From: an uncultured Oscillospiraceae bacterium | GTDB lineage: Bacteria > Bacillota > Clostridia > Oscillospirales > Oscillospiraceae | Assembly (NCBI GenBank): GCA_934591745.1 | Contig: CAKTPQ010000002.1 | Span: 1-64,000, forward strand | DNA: 64,000 nt | Direction of reading: 5' to 3' | In this document: positions 8,565 through 16,709 of the stretch, one piece after another | Layout of the letters: the number at the start of each line of letters is the position of its first letter | Numbering within the stretch: position 1 is the first letter of the stretch | Made by a program: the position numbers and the translations under genes | Notes under the pieces: generated by a model | What the model saw: the letters and a program-made list of their open reading frames with translations, nothing else | Database searches by the model: none | What the model was told of the DNA's origin: nothing

Positions 8565-8595
8565 CGAAGGCCCCGCGCATCGCACGGGGCCTTCG
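8565..8595 (-). terminator. Stem-loop terminator downstream of the 26-residue peptide gene
   Basis: CGAAGGCCCCG at 8565-8575 pairs with CGGGGCCTTCG at 8585-8595. On the minus strand it is followed by CCTTTCC, a weak U tract. It separates the peptide gene from the EamA promoter. Confidence 0.6.
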
Positions 8596-8679
8596 TGCCG
8601 GCGGCTTGGGGAGAGGGGTGCCGCCGGATGTGGGAGGTAAAAATTTTAGAAGGAAGAAAAGTTGAATGGGAAAAACAGG

Positions 8680-8760
8680 TTACTTACTGGTGACCTTGCT
8701 GACGATGCCGACCACCACAAGAAGACCGGCCAGAGCAGCCAACAGAATGTTCAGACCCAT
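8680..8760 (-). CDS. 26-residue single-span membrane peptide
   Basis: This short gene encodes MGLNILLAALAGLL followed by VVVGIVSKVTSK. A single hydrophobic stretch of about 18 residues is followed by a positively charged tail, so one membrane helix with the C-terminus probably inside. It is supported by an excellent ribosome site (GGAAAGGAGG, 9 bases before ATG), a sigma-A promoter 40-70 bp upstream (TTTACA-17-TACATT) and a stem-loop downstream, so it reads as a complete monocistronic unit. It is divergent from a LysR gene. No family was recognised; it may be a modulator of a membrane protein or a toxin-like peptide. Confidence 0.7.
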   Translation of the reverse strand: MGLNILLAALAGLLVVVGIVSKVTSK

Positions 8761-8802
8761 GCTTCAGCGCCTCCTTTCCTGCAGTTCTCTTAACGTGTTT
8801 TT

Positions 8803-8831
8803 AATGTACCACAACGCGGTCAATTTGTAAA
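8803..8831 (-). promoter_or_regulatory. Promoter of the 26-residue peptide gene
   Basis: On the minus strand TTTACA, 17 bp, TACATT. It lies back to back with the lysR promoter, so LysR may control both. Confidence 0.65.
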
Positions 8832-8865
8832 ACGCATCATATTCATCAAAACCATGAAAAATACT

Positions 8866-8894
8866 TTGCACCATGGCGGAGCCTGTGCTATACT
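8866..8894 (+). promoter_or_regulatory. Promoter of the LysR gene at 8920
   Basis: TTGCAC, 17 bp, TATACT, 25 bp before the ATG. Confidence 0.7.
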
Positions 8895-8919
8895 GTTTGT
8901 ATGAGAGGAGCGTGAGGCC

Positions 8920-9840
8920 ATGAGTGTGGCGAAATACCAGATCTTTCTGAAAACCGTGGCGTGCGGCAGCTTTACGGCGGCGGCCCGGGAGATGAATTTT
9001 ACCCAGTCCGGCGTCAGCCATGCCATCGGCTCGCTGGAGGAGGAGCTGGGTGTGCCCCTGCTGATCCGCAGTCACGGCGGCGTCACGCCCACGGCGGACG
9101 GCCGGGAGCTGATGCCCTATTTTGAGAAGATGTGCGCCATGCAGCACCAGCTGGAGCAGCGGGCCGCCGATCTGCGGGGGCTGGAGACGGGCCTTGTGAA
9201 GGTGGCCACGTTCACCAGCGTGTCGGAGAAATGGCTGCCCAACATCCTCAAAACGTTTCAGGAGCACTACCCCCGTATCGAGTTCGAACTGCTGCCCTCC
9301 AACTTCAACAACGAGATCAGCGACTGGGTGCTGAAGGGGCAGGCCGACTGCGGCTTCATCAGCCTGCCGGCTCCGGCGGAGAAGTATCTGGACTGCTGGC
9401 TCCTGCAGCGGGACCAGTGGAAGGTCATCGTCCCCTGCAATCACCCGCTGGCCGGCGCGGACCCCTTTCCGCCGGAGGCACTGGAGCAGTATCCCCTGAT
9501 CCTGCTGGACGAGGGCGACGACTACGAGATCCAGGCGGTGTTCGACACGCTGGGGTTGAAGCCGAAGATCCAGTACACCGTCCAGCAGGACCAGACCATT
9601 CTGGCCATGGTGTCCAACGGGCTGGGCATCAGCGTCATGGAGGAGCTGATGCTCTACCACTGCGCCTATCCGCTGGTGTCCTGCTCCCTGCCCCAGCCGT
9701 TTTACCGGAACATCGGCATCTGCGTCAAGGACAAAAACGCCCTGTCCAACAGCACACGGGCCTTTATCGACCACACCCGCAGGTGGGTGCTGGCCAACTT
9801 TCCCGACGGCTGGAACGCACCGCCGCCCACCACCCGCTGA
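8920..9840 (+). CDS. LysR-family transcriptional regulator
   Basis: This 306-residue regulator has an N-terminal winged helix-turn-helix (about 1-60, with FTAAAREMNFTQSGVSHAI and LEEELGVPLLIR) and a C-terminal LysR substrate-binding domain (about 90-300, with VATFTSVSEKWLPNILKTF and GQADCGFISLPA). Divergent transcription from the peptide gene, and through it from the EamA-amidohydrolase unit, suggests those as targets. Its -35 and the peptide gene's -35 are about 35 bp apart. Effector unknown. It is followed by a terminator and not part of an operon. Confidence 0.93.
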   Translation: MSVAKYQIFLKTVACGSFTAAAREMNFTQSGVSHAIGSLEEELGVPLLIRSHGGVTPTADGRELMPYFEKMCAMQHQLEQRAADLRGLETGLVKVATFTSVSEKWLPNILKTFQEHYPRIEFELLPSNFNNEISDWVLKGQADCGFISLPAPAEKYLDCWLLQRDQWKVIVPCNHPLAGADPFPPEALEQYPLILLDEGDDYEIQAVFDTLGLKPKIQYTVQQDQTILAMVSNGLGISVMEELMLYHCAYPLVSCSLPQPFYRNIGICVKDKNALSNSTRAFIDHTRRWVLANFPDGWNAPPPTTR

Positions 9841-9852
9841 CATACCGCAACG

Positions 9853-9895
9853 AAACGCCGCCCCGTGCCGTCATAGACAGCAGAGGCGGCGTTTT
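9853..9895 (+). terminator. Terminator of the LysR gene
   Basis: AAACGCCGCC at 9853-9862 pairs with GGCGGCGTTT at 9885-9894, with a T run at the end. Confidence 0.7.
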
Positions 9896-9976
9896 GCCGC
9901 AAAGGTTCCGCTGGCGTTTTCCCGCCCGGTGTGGTAGGATGTAGGGACACACCATCCGCAAGGGAGGGAGCGCGTC

Positions 9977-10531
9977 TTGGAGGACGTACAGATCATCGAC
10001 CTGTTTTTCCGCCGTGACCCGGCGGCACTGGAGGCCGTGGAGGCCCGATATGGGAAAAAGTGTTTGGCAGCGGCGTGCCACATCCTGCCGGATCGGCGGG
10101 ACGCGGAGGAATGCGTCTCCGACGTGTGGCTGCGGCTGTGGAACGCCATCCCCCCGGAGCGGCCCCGCAGTCTGGCGGCCTATATCACCTGCATCGTCCG
10201 GCGCGTGGCGCTGGACCGCTGCGACTACAACAAAGCTGCCCAGCGCCGCAGCGACCTGACGGTGGCCTTTGAGGAGCTGGAGGGCTGTCTGCCGGCGGAG
10301 GACGCCGCGGCCGCGTCCCTCCAGCGCCAGGAATTTGCCAGGGTACTCAACGATTTTCTGCGGCAGCTGACACGGCAGAGCCGTACATATTTTATCCGCC
10401 GCTACTGGTATGGCGAGAGCATCCGCGAGATCGCGGACGCCTGCGGCGCCGGGGAGGAGAAGATCAAGTCCTCCCTGTTCCGCACCCGCCAGCGGCTGCG
10501 GCAGTGTCTGGAAAAGGAGGGGATGCTGTGA
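9977..10531 (+). CDS. ECF-type RNA polymerase sigma factor
   Basis: This is a 184-residue extracytoplasmic-function-like sigma factor. Region 2 is at about 15-80 (RRDAEECVSDVWLRLWNAIP, then AAYITCIVRRVALDR) and region 4 at about 120-175 (RYWYGESIREIADACGAGEEKIKSSLFRTRQRLR). It starts at TTG, with AGGGAGGGAG a short distance upstream; no ATG or GTG fits better. The end overlaps the next gene in GTGA, which encodes a membrane protein with a short cytoplasmic N-terminus, the usual arrangement for a sigma factor and its anti-sigma partner. The signal is unknown. Confidence 0.9.
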   Translation: MEDVQIIDLFFRRDPAALEAVEARYGKKCLAAACHILPDRRDAEECVSDVWLRLWNAIPPERPRSLAAYITCIVRRVALDRCDYNKAAQRRSDLTVAFEELEGCLPAEDAAAASLQRQEFARVLNDFLRQLTRQSRTYFIRRYWYGESIREIADACGAGEEKIKSSLFRTRQRLRQCLEKEGML

Positions 10532-11463
10532 ACGAGCCTATGCTGCGCATGATGATGGACACCATCGACGACGAGCTGCTGGAGGAGGCCCAGCGCCCCC
10601 TGCCGGTACGGCGTCCCACCCTGCGGTGGGGCACGCTGGCCGCCTGTTTGTGCATCGCCGCCCTGCTGCTGGTACAGCCGTGGCGGGCGGGCCGGACGGA
10701 CGGCGCCGCGGACGCCGCACCCTCCGCCGCGCCGATGGCGGACGCCGATCCGCTCAGCGCCACGCTGGCGCTGCCGGCGGATGCGGTGCGCGTTTCGGAC
10801 TACGACCTGCACACGGATGAGGGCGGCGGTGTGACCTCCGTCTCCTGCACCGTGGCGGTGGACGGCTGGGACTACGACTACGGCGCGGTCTATACCGCGG
10901 AGCCGCTGGCCGCACCGGACGGCGCTATGCCCTCCGCCAGCTGGGAGATCAGCGGCCTGACGCTGCTGCTGTACGACGGCGGCGCGGTGGGCTGGTACGA
11001 CGCGGGCGCCGGTATCCAGTGGTACTGCGTGCCCTGGGACGGCGGCGAGACGCTGGTGACCGCCTTTTCCCTGATGGATGCCCAGGCCTACACGGTGCCG
11101 TCCCCGCCGGAGGGCGTGGAGGTGCTGGGGTATGACCTCTTTGAGCTGGACGGCATGACCGTCACGGAGGTGTCGTTCCGGTCCGACGGCCTGACGTGGC
11201 ATTACCGCATGGCCCCGACCGCCGACGTGACGGAGGAGATCCCGGACATTTCGCAGTTTACCGGCGGCAGCGAGACGGCGGAGGCCGCCGTTCGCTGGTG
11301 CAGCGCCCGGCTGTGCTGGACGGAGGGCGGCGAGGGCGCCGTCATCTGGAAGGACGTGGCGCCGGGCCTGACGTACAGCCTGACGGTGGGCAGCGGCGCC
11401 TCGGCGGCGGAGCTGACGGGCATGGCCCGGCGGGTGTTCGTCCCCGCACAGGAGGAAAACTGA
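10528..11463 (+). CDS. Putative membrane-bound anti-sigma factor
   Basis: The 311-residue protein has a cytoplasmic N-terminal part of about 33 residues rich in acidic residues (MMMDTIDDELLEEAQ), one transmembrane helix at about 37-55 (GTLAACLCIAALLLV), and a long acidic extracellular domain without recognised motifs. The GTG start overlaps the sigma gene stop and follows AAAAGGAGG. Genetic coupling and topology point to an anti-sigma factor that holds the ECF sigma until a surface signal arrives. The extracellular part resembles DUF4367/DUF4179-like sensors only in general form, so function is inferred from context. Confidence 0.7.
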   Translation: MNEPMLRMMMDTIDDELLEEAQRPLPVRRPTLRWGTLAACLCIAALLLVQPWRAGRTDGAADAAPSAAPMADADPLSATLALPADAVRVSDYDLHTDEGGGVTSVSCTVAVDGWDYDYGAVYTAEPLAAPDGAMPSASWEISGLTLLLYDGGAVGWYDAGAGIQWYCVPWDGGETLVTAFSLMDAQAYTVPSPPEGVEVLGYDLFELDGMTVTEVSFRSDGLTWHYRMAPTADVTEEIPDISQFTGGSETAEAAVRWCSARLCWTEGGEGAVIWKDVAPGLTYSLTVGSGASAAELTGMARRVFVPAQEEN

Positions 11464-11486
11464 CAGAACGAGAGTTGACAGAACAC

Positions 11487-11525
11487 AAAAAGGAAGGACC
11501 TGCGACAGCAGGTCCTTCCTTTTTG
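11487..11525. terminator. Bidirectional terminator
   Basis: AGGAAGGACCTGC, loop GACA, GCAGGTCCTTCCT with T runs on both strands. It ends the sigma/anti-sigma unit and the convergent efflux operon. Confidence 0.9.
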
Positions 11526-11533
11526 TGTATTTT

Positions 11534-12781
11534 TTATTCGCGGCGCAGGGCCTCGATGGGGTTGAGCTTGGAGGCCTTCACCGCCGGTACGAAGCCGAAC
11601 ACAACACCGATGACCATGGAGAAGGCCACGGCGATGATGCAGGCCGGGACGCTGATGGCCACCGGCGTGCTCATGATGTGGGACATCATCTCCGCAAGGC
11701 CAATACCGCAGCCCACGCCCAGGATGCCGCCCATGCTGGTGAGCACCGCCGCCTCCGTTAGGAACTGCAGGCGGATACGACTCTGCTGGGCGCCGATGGC
11801 GATCTTCAGACCGATCTCGCGGGTACGCTCCGTCACGGACACCAGCATGATGTTCATGACGCCGATGCCGCCCACCACCAGAGAGATGGCGGCGATCCAG
11901 ATCAGCTGCTTATTGGAGCTTTCGGACAGGCTCTGCAGCTGGCTGGCCTGCTCCAGCAGGTCCTTGGACTGGTACTTGTACTTGTCGGTGGCGATGACGT
12001 GGCTGTTGAGGTACTCGGCCACGTTGTTGCCGGCGGTGGTCATGTCGTTGGTGGACGTGGCCCGGACGGCTACGGACTGGGGCTCGTCATAGCGGTAGAC
12101 GATGGGCCAGCAGCTGTCGGGGATGAACACCGTGCCGGAGGTGTTGCCAGAGTACATATAGTAGTCGTTGAGACTGTTGATCACCGGCTCGGAGGATACC
12201 CGTGCGGAGACAACGCCCACCACGGTGAACGGCTCGCCGGAGATCTCCATGATGCCGCCGATGGGGTTCTCGCCCTGGAACAGGCTCTGGGCCGTCTTGG
12301 CGTCGATGAGCGCCACCTTCCGGCAGTTATCAAAGTCCGACTGGATAAACGCACGGCCGTAGTTGACGGCGTAGTCCGCCGCGGACAGATAGTGGCTGTC
12401 GATGCCGTACAGGTTGCCGCTGAAGGAGTTGTCGCCCACGTATACGCCGTCGGGCCACTGGCGCTGGTGGTACAGGGACACATCCTGTACGCTGCCCAGC
12501 CGGCTCATCTCGTCACGCATTTCCTCCGTAACGCAGCCGACGCCCTCCGGCAGGTCCATATAGCCCAGCTCCACCTGGTTGCCGTCCTGCGTCAGCTGCA
12601 CGCGCACCACGTTGTTGCCGGCGCCGATGAGGTTCTGCTTGATCTGCTCGTTGGTGCCCTGAATGGTGGACACGATGGTGATGATGGCGGCGATGCCGAT
12701 GATGATGCCCAGCATGGTCAGAAACGACCGCAGCTTATGGCTCCATACGCCCTGAAAGGCAAGATTGATATTTTCTAACAT
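11534..12781 (-). CDS. MacB-type ABC transporter permease
   Basis: This is a 415-residue permease of the MacB/FtsX type. An N-terminal transmembrane helix (about 19-41, FLTMLGIIIGIAAIITIV) precedes a large extracellular MacB-PCD domain (about 45-265), then three C-terminal membrane helices in the FtsX domain, ending ALRRE as is typical (SKLNPIEALR). MacB proteins power export of peptides, lipids or drugs from the outer membrane face by mechanotransmission. It is the last gene of the four-gene operon and begins 12 bp after the second adaptor. Confidence 0.93.
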   Translation of the reverse strand: MLENINLAFQGVWSHKLRSFLTMLGIIIGIAAIITIVSTIQGTNEQIKQNLIGAGNNVVRVQLTQDGNQVELGYMDLPEGVGCVTEEMRDEMSRLGSVQDVSLYHQRQWPDGVYVGDNSFSGNLYGIDSHYLSAADYAVNYGRAFIQSDFDNCRKVALIDAKTAQSLFQGENPIGGIMEISGEPFTVVGVVSARVSSEPVINSLNDYYMYSGNTSGTVFIPDSCWPIVYRYDEPQSVAVRATSTNDMTTAGNNVAEYLNSHVIATDKYKYQSKDLLEQASQLQSLSESSNKQLIWIAAISLVVGGIGVMNIMLVSVTERTREIGLKIAIGAQQSRIRLQFLTEAAVLTSMGGILGVGCGIGLAEMMSHIMSTPVAISVPACIIAVAFSMVIGVVFGFVPAVKASKLNPIEALRRE

Positions 12782-12793
12782 CGCTTCGCCTCC

Positions 12794-14398
12794 TTACATC
12801 GCACCGTATAGCTGGTCCGCGGTGGCTTCCACCGTGGCGGCGCCGGGCTTCACGTCCCGGCCGTAGGGGAACGCCACATAGTCGTCCACCGTCAGACCGC
12901 CGCGGATCTGGGTGTAGCTGCCCCACAGGTCGCGGCCCGTCTGCACCCAGCGCTGCTCCAGCTTGCCGTTCTCGCCCCGGAGCAGCACATAGCTCTTGCC
13001 GTTTTCGGAGCGGATGAACATGGTCTGCAGGTACAGGCTGCTGCCGTCGTCGGTAACGGTCTTCCGATAGGACATATCCACATAGTCACCGGCCTGCAGG
13101 TTGGCGTCCTCGGTGACGAACACCTTAAAGGGGTAATAGGACACGTTGCTGTTGGAGTCGCCGCCCCAGTAGCTGCCGTTTTCCGTGGGGAAGTCGCTGA
13201 TCTCCACGATCTGCCCCTCACAGCTGGTGCCGGTCATCCAACTGCTGATCTGCACGGTGTCGCCGATCTTCACCTTGCCCAGATCCAGCTCGCCCAGGGA
13301 GCCGGTGATATAGTAGCCGCCGCCGCCGGAGACCTCCACCACAGGTTCGCTGTTGTTGTAAGCCTCAGAGGCGTCCCGTACGGCCTTAACTGTGCCGTCG
13401 ATCTCGCTGTACACGGTGCCGTCGCCCAGTTCCTTTTTCTTCTTGTCCAGGTCGATCTGCGCCTGCTTGACAGACCGCGTATAGTCGTAGACCGCCTTTT
13501 CAGTGGTGGCAATGAGGGACTTCAGCTCCTCCTTGCTGTGGGATTCGCTCAACAGATCCTGCATCTTCTCCAGCTTCTGCTGGGCCGCCTTGATCTCCGG
13601 CGTGATCTCTGTGGAGTAATCGTCCACATAGGCCGGCAGGTCGTTCATCAGCTTCAGCTTCAGCGGCGCGGCGGTGTCGTCCGACACAATGTACATACCG
13701 TAGCAGGTGACGGCGCCGTTTCTCACATTGCCGGCGTTCTGCACCAGCACCACATAGGCGCGGGTGCGGTGCTGGAGGATCTTCGTGCGGATGTAATCAT
13801 CCGTCAGATAGTACTCATTCTTTTTGGTATCCTCCAGCAGCCGGTAATACAGGGGGTGATCCTTTGTACTGCCGGTGCCCTTGATGAAGCCCTCCGTCAC
13901 GGGGCTGTAATATTTGCCCTTCTCATCCTGTTCCTTGATCAGCTGCTCCAGCTCCGCAGCCAGCTGGTCATATTCCGCCTGCAGCTCCTCGCGGTTCTGC
14001 GCCCGCTTGTACAGCTCCAGGTCGTCCTTGGAAGTCTCGAGATTGAGCTGCATGCGCTCCAGTTGGATCTCCGCGGTGTCCACCTCCGCCTGAGACAGCG
14101 TGGAGTCGTAGGCCAGCAGCTTGTCGCCCTTCTTGACGGTCTGGCCCTCCTTGACGAAGATCTCATTGACTGTCTGGCTCTGGGAGATGTAGATCTTCTG
14201 CAGCTTGTCGGTGCTCACCGAGCCGCTGGTGTTGGCGGTGTCGCCCCAGTAATCGGTCATGGCAAAGCTGCTCACGGGGTAGACGTTCACATCACTGCGC
14301 TGGGCATTGCGGGCCAGCGTCAATCCGCCCCATACGGCGGCGCACACGGCCACGACGATGCCCACGATGAGCAGTGTTTTTTTCAGGGATTTACTCAT
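12794..14398 (-). CDS. Efflux adaptor (HlyD/MacA-like membrane fusion protein)
   Basis: This is a 534-residue adaptor with one N-terminal membrane anchor (about 7-29, LLIVGIVVAVCAAVWGGL), a lipoyl/barrel-sandwich half (VNEIFVKEGQTVKKGDKLL), a long coiled coil of about 200 residues with an unusual insert, the second lipoyl half (GTVYSEIDGTVKAVRDAS) and C-terminal beta-barrel domains. It is longer than typical MacA (about 370). The ATG at 14398 follows AGGAGG by 8 bases and overlaps the ATPase gene's end by 8 bp; an in-frame GTG at 14407 is less likely. It links the MacB pump to the cell wall side. Confidence 0.88.
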   Translation of the reverse strand: MSKSLKKTLLIVGIVVAVCAAVWGGLTLARNAQRSDVNVYPVSSFAMTDYWGDTANTSGSVSTDKLQKIYISQSQTVNEIFVKEGQTVKKGDKLLAYDSTLSQAEVDTAEIQLERMQLNLETSKDDLELYKRAQNREELQAEYDQLAAELEQLIKEQDEKGKYYSPVTEGFIKGTGSTKDHPLYYRLLEDTKKNEYYLTDDYIRTKILQHRTRAYVVLVQNAGNVRNGAVTCYGMYIVSDDTAAPLKLKLMNDLPAYVDDYSTEITPEIKAAQQKLEKMQDLLSESHSKEELKSLIATTEKAVYDYTRSVKQAQIDLDKKKKELGDGTVYSEIDGTVKAVRDASEAYNNSEPVVEVSGGGGYYITGSLGELDLGKVKIGDTVQISSWMTGTSCEGQIVEISDFPTENGSYWGGDSNSNVSYYPFKVFVTEDANLQAGDYVDMSYRKTVTDDGSSLYLQTMFIRSENGKSYVLLRGENGKLEQRWVQTGRDLWGSYTQIRGGLTVDDYVAFPYGRDVKPGAATVEATADQLYGAM

Positions 14399-15071
14399 GG
14401 AACGCACCTCCTGACAGCACGCCGTCGCGGATGTTCATAATGGTGTGGGCATGCTGTGCGATGCCCTGATCGTGGGTGATCATGATGATGGTGGAGCCGC
14501 TTTCGTGGAGCTGCTGGAACAGCTCCATGACCTGTGCGCCGCTGGCGGAATCCAGTGCGCCGGTGGGCTCGTCGGCCAGCAGGAGCTGGGGCTTGCCCAC
14601 GATGGCGCGGGCAATGGCCACACGCTGGCACTGGCCGCCGGAGAGCTGGTCGGGGCGGTGGTCCACCCGGTCGGACAGGCCCACGATGTCCAGCGCCGCT
14701 CTGGCACGCTCCAGCCGCTCGGCCTTTTTCACGCCGCCGTACAGCAGGGGCAGCGCCACATTGTCCAGCGCCGTCAGCTTGGGCAGCAGGTTGAAGGACT
14801 GGAACACGAAGCCCAGCTGCCTGTTCCGCACCTCCGCCAGCTGCTTGGGGGTGCATTTGGTAATGTCCTGTCCGCTCAGCAGATAGCTGCCGCTGGTGGG
14901 CACGTCCAGGCAGCCGATGAGGTTCATCAGCGTGGTCTTGCCGCTGCCGGAAGGACCCATAATGGCAAGATACTCCCCCGCCTCCACATCCAGGTCGATG
15001 TGCTTGAGGATGTGGTTCACGGATTTACCCATGGGGTAGTCCTTGCAGATGTCGCGCATTTCAAGGATCAT
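14391..15071 (-). CDS. MacB-type ABC transporter ATP-binding protein
   Basis: This 226-residue ATPase has Walker A GPSGSGKTTLMN, the Q loop region, signature LSGGQCQRVAIARA, Walker B LLLADEPTGALDS and the H loop IMITHD. It belongs to the LolD/MacB subfamily (YPMGKSVNHILKHIDLDVEAGEYLAIMG split around residues 12-40). It starts 2 bp after the first adaptor gene's stop codon and its own end overlaps the second adaptor gene, so all four proteins are produced from one transcript. It energises the permease encoded at 11534-12781. Confidence 0.95.
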   Translation of the reverse strand: MILEMRDICKDYPMGKSVNHILKHIDLDVEAGEYLAIMGPSGSGKTTLMNLIGCLDVPTSGSYLLSGQDITKCTPKQLAEVRNRQLGFVFQSFNLLPKLTALDNVALPLLYGGVKKAERLERARAALDIVGLSDRVDHRPDQLSGGQCQRVAIARAIVGKPQLLLADEPTGALDSASGAQVMELFQQLHESGSTIIMITHDQGIAQHAHTIMNIRDGVLSGGAFHE

Positions 15072-15073
15072 AC

Positions 15074-16402
15074 TCAGCCCTCCACCGGCTCGTCGGTAAC
15101 GAGGCCGTCCGCCGTGGGCATATCCTCGACGCCGTCAGTCATGCCGCCCTCGGGGATCGCCATGCCCGCGTCAAAGCCGCCGTCCACAACGCCGCCGTCA
15201 TCCACAACACCGCCGTTGTCCACATGGCCGCCGTCTGTGACGCCGCTGTTATCGGGGTCAAATGTGCTCTCGTCATAGGTGACGCAGGTCATACCGGCTT
15301 TCAGCGTATCGTCGGGATAGGCGATATAATCCGCCGCCGTCAGACCGGCTGTCACGGCGTAGGTATCCAGCTCCGCGTTGTATTCGCCCAGCGTCAGGCT
15401 GCGCTTCTCCAGCTTGCCGCTGCTGCTCTGGGCCCAGACCCAAGGGGAGGAATCGGCGTCGTTGATGAAGCTGGCCGGCAGCTGGATGCCGGTGCTCTGG
15501 GCGTCCTGTCCCAGATTCGGCTCGATGTACACGTGCTGACCCAGCAGCAGACCGTCGCTGCTGCTGAGCTCCACATAGAACGGGTACTTGCTGGAGTTAC
15601 CGGTGTCGCTGGAGCCACTGTCGTAATAGGAGTTATTGCTGCTCTGGGCGGGGTTGTTCCAGTCAATGGAGGAGATGGTGCCCTTCCAGGTCTGGTCGCT
15701 GACGCGGGAGCGGATGATGACCTGTGCGCCCTCGTTCAGCACCGCCGCGTTGTTCTCGTTGACGTAGCCCTTGACCCGGAAGCCGCCGGTCTGCACGATG
15801 GAGATCAGAGGCAGCGCGTTGCCCCGGTCGTCGGTGCCGCCATCGGGATTGACGCTCTTGACCTCACCGGCCACCTCCGACCTGACATCGCTGTTCTTCA
15901 GGTTGCTCTGCAGCTTTTCGACCTCACGGCTCTTTTCTGTAATGCTGCGGTTGGTGCTCTGGATGTCTACGTTGTACTGCCGGATGTCCAGCAGAAGCTG
16001 ACGGCGGGCGGCATCGTCCTCCGCATCGTTCAGGGAGTCCTCCGCCTGCTTCTTCTCATCCTCCTTGTCCGCCAGCTGGGACTTGAGGGATTCCAGATCC
16101 AGCTGGGCCGTTTCCAGGTCCAGCTGCAGCTGGCTCATGTCGTAGGTGAACAGCACGTCGCCCTCCTTGACGGCGTCGCCCACCTTGACCTTGATCTCGC
16201 CGATGGCCATGGAGTCGTCCTTCTTGATATTCGTCTCGCCCAGCGCGCTGACCACGCCGGCAAACCGGTCCGTCAGACCGGCGGAGCCCAGTCCGCAGAT
16301 CATGGAGACGGACTGCACGGATGCTTCCCCGTTGCTCTCACCGCAGCCGGCCGCCACGCCCAGCAGCATGGCCAGCGCCAGAATGAATGCAGCTTTCTTC
16401 AT
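15074..16402 (-). CDS. Efflux adaptor lipoprotein (HlyD-like)
   Basis: This 442-residue adaptor is a predicted lipoprotein: MKKAAFILALAMLLG followed by the lipobox VAAGCGES. The mature part holds a lipoyl half (IKVKVGDAVKEGDVLFTYD), a coiled coil of about 90 residues (QLDLETAQLDLESLKSQLAD onward), the other half (VRSEVAGEVKSVNPDGG) and barrel domains, ending in an acidic Gly/Val/Asp-rich tail (GGVVDDGGVVDGG). The frame opens at 16468, but AAAGGAG and the signal peptide fix the start at 16402. It is first in the operon. Having two different adaptors with one MacB pair is common in Clostridia. Confidence 0.88.
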   Translation of the reverse strand: MKKAAFILALAMLLGVAAGCGESNGEASVQSVSMICGLGSAGLTDRFAGVVSALGETNIKKDDSMAIGEIKVKVGDAVKEGDVLFTYDMSQLQLDLETAQLDLESLKSQLADKEDEKKQAEDSLNDAEDDAARRQLLLDIRQYNVDIQSTNRSITEKSREVEKLQSNLKNSDVRSEVAGEVKSVNPDGGTDDRGNALPLISIVQTGGFRVKGYVNENNAAVLNEGAQVIIRSRVSDQTWKGTISSIDWNNPAQSSNNSYYDSGSSDTGNSSKYPFYVELSSSDGLLLGQHVYIEPNLGQDAQSTGIQLPASFINDADSSPWVWAQSSSGKLEKRSLTLGEYNAELDTYAVTAGLTAADYIAYPDDTLKAGMTCVTYDESTFDPDNSGVTDGGHVDNGGVVDDGGVVDGGFDAGMAIPEGGMTDGVEDMPTADGLVTDEPVEG

Positions 16403-16551
16403 CGTATTATCTCCTTTGCTTTTCCTCTGCGGCGCGCCGCAGTATCTCACATACATGTATGACGGCATGCCCCGGAAAAATGTTCCGCGAAAAAAGGAAA
16501 AAACCGTCGGCAGGCTGTCATGCTCATCATATCATGGGGGCGGAGGCTGAA

Positions 16552-16569
16552 TGTGAACGAACTGTGAAC
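16552..16569. promoter_or_regulatory. Direct repeats, possible OmpR-family operator
   Basis: TGTGAAC occurs at 16552-16558 and 16563-16569, an 11-bp period; read on the minus strand this is TTCACA, 5 bp, TTCACA. That spacing is the form bound by OmpR-class dimers such as PhoP of Bacillus. It lies between the efflux operon and the giant gene. Confidence 0.45.
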
Positions 16570-16609
16570 AAAGACTTAAGGGCATACTAAGATTGCCGCC
16601 GGGGAAATA

Positions 16610-16639
16610 TTGACAGCACCCGTTCCCGTGGCATAAAAT
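16610..16639 (+). promoter_or_regulatory. Promoter of the giant multidomain gene
   Basis: TTGACA (perfect -35), 18 bp, TAAAAT. The ATG at 16710 follows about 65 bp after the expected start site. Confidence 0.7.
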
Positions 16640-16709
16640 ATTGTTGAAAAGCTGCCGCCGTCCGGGGTGTATCCGGGACGGTGCGCCCCTTGATACGGGA
16701 GGGATCGCC

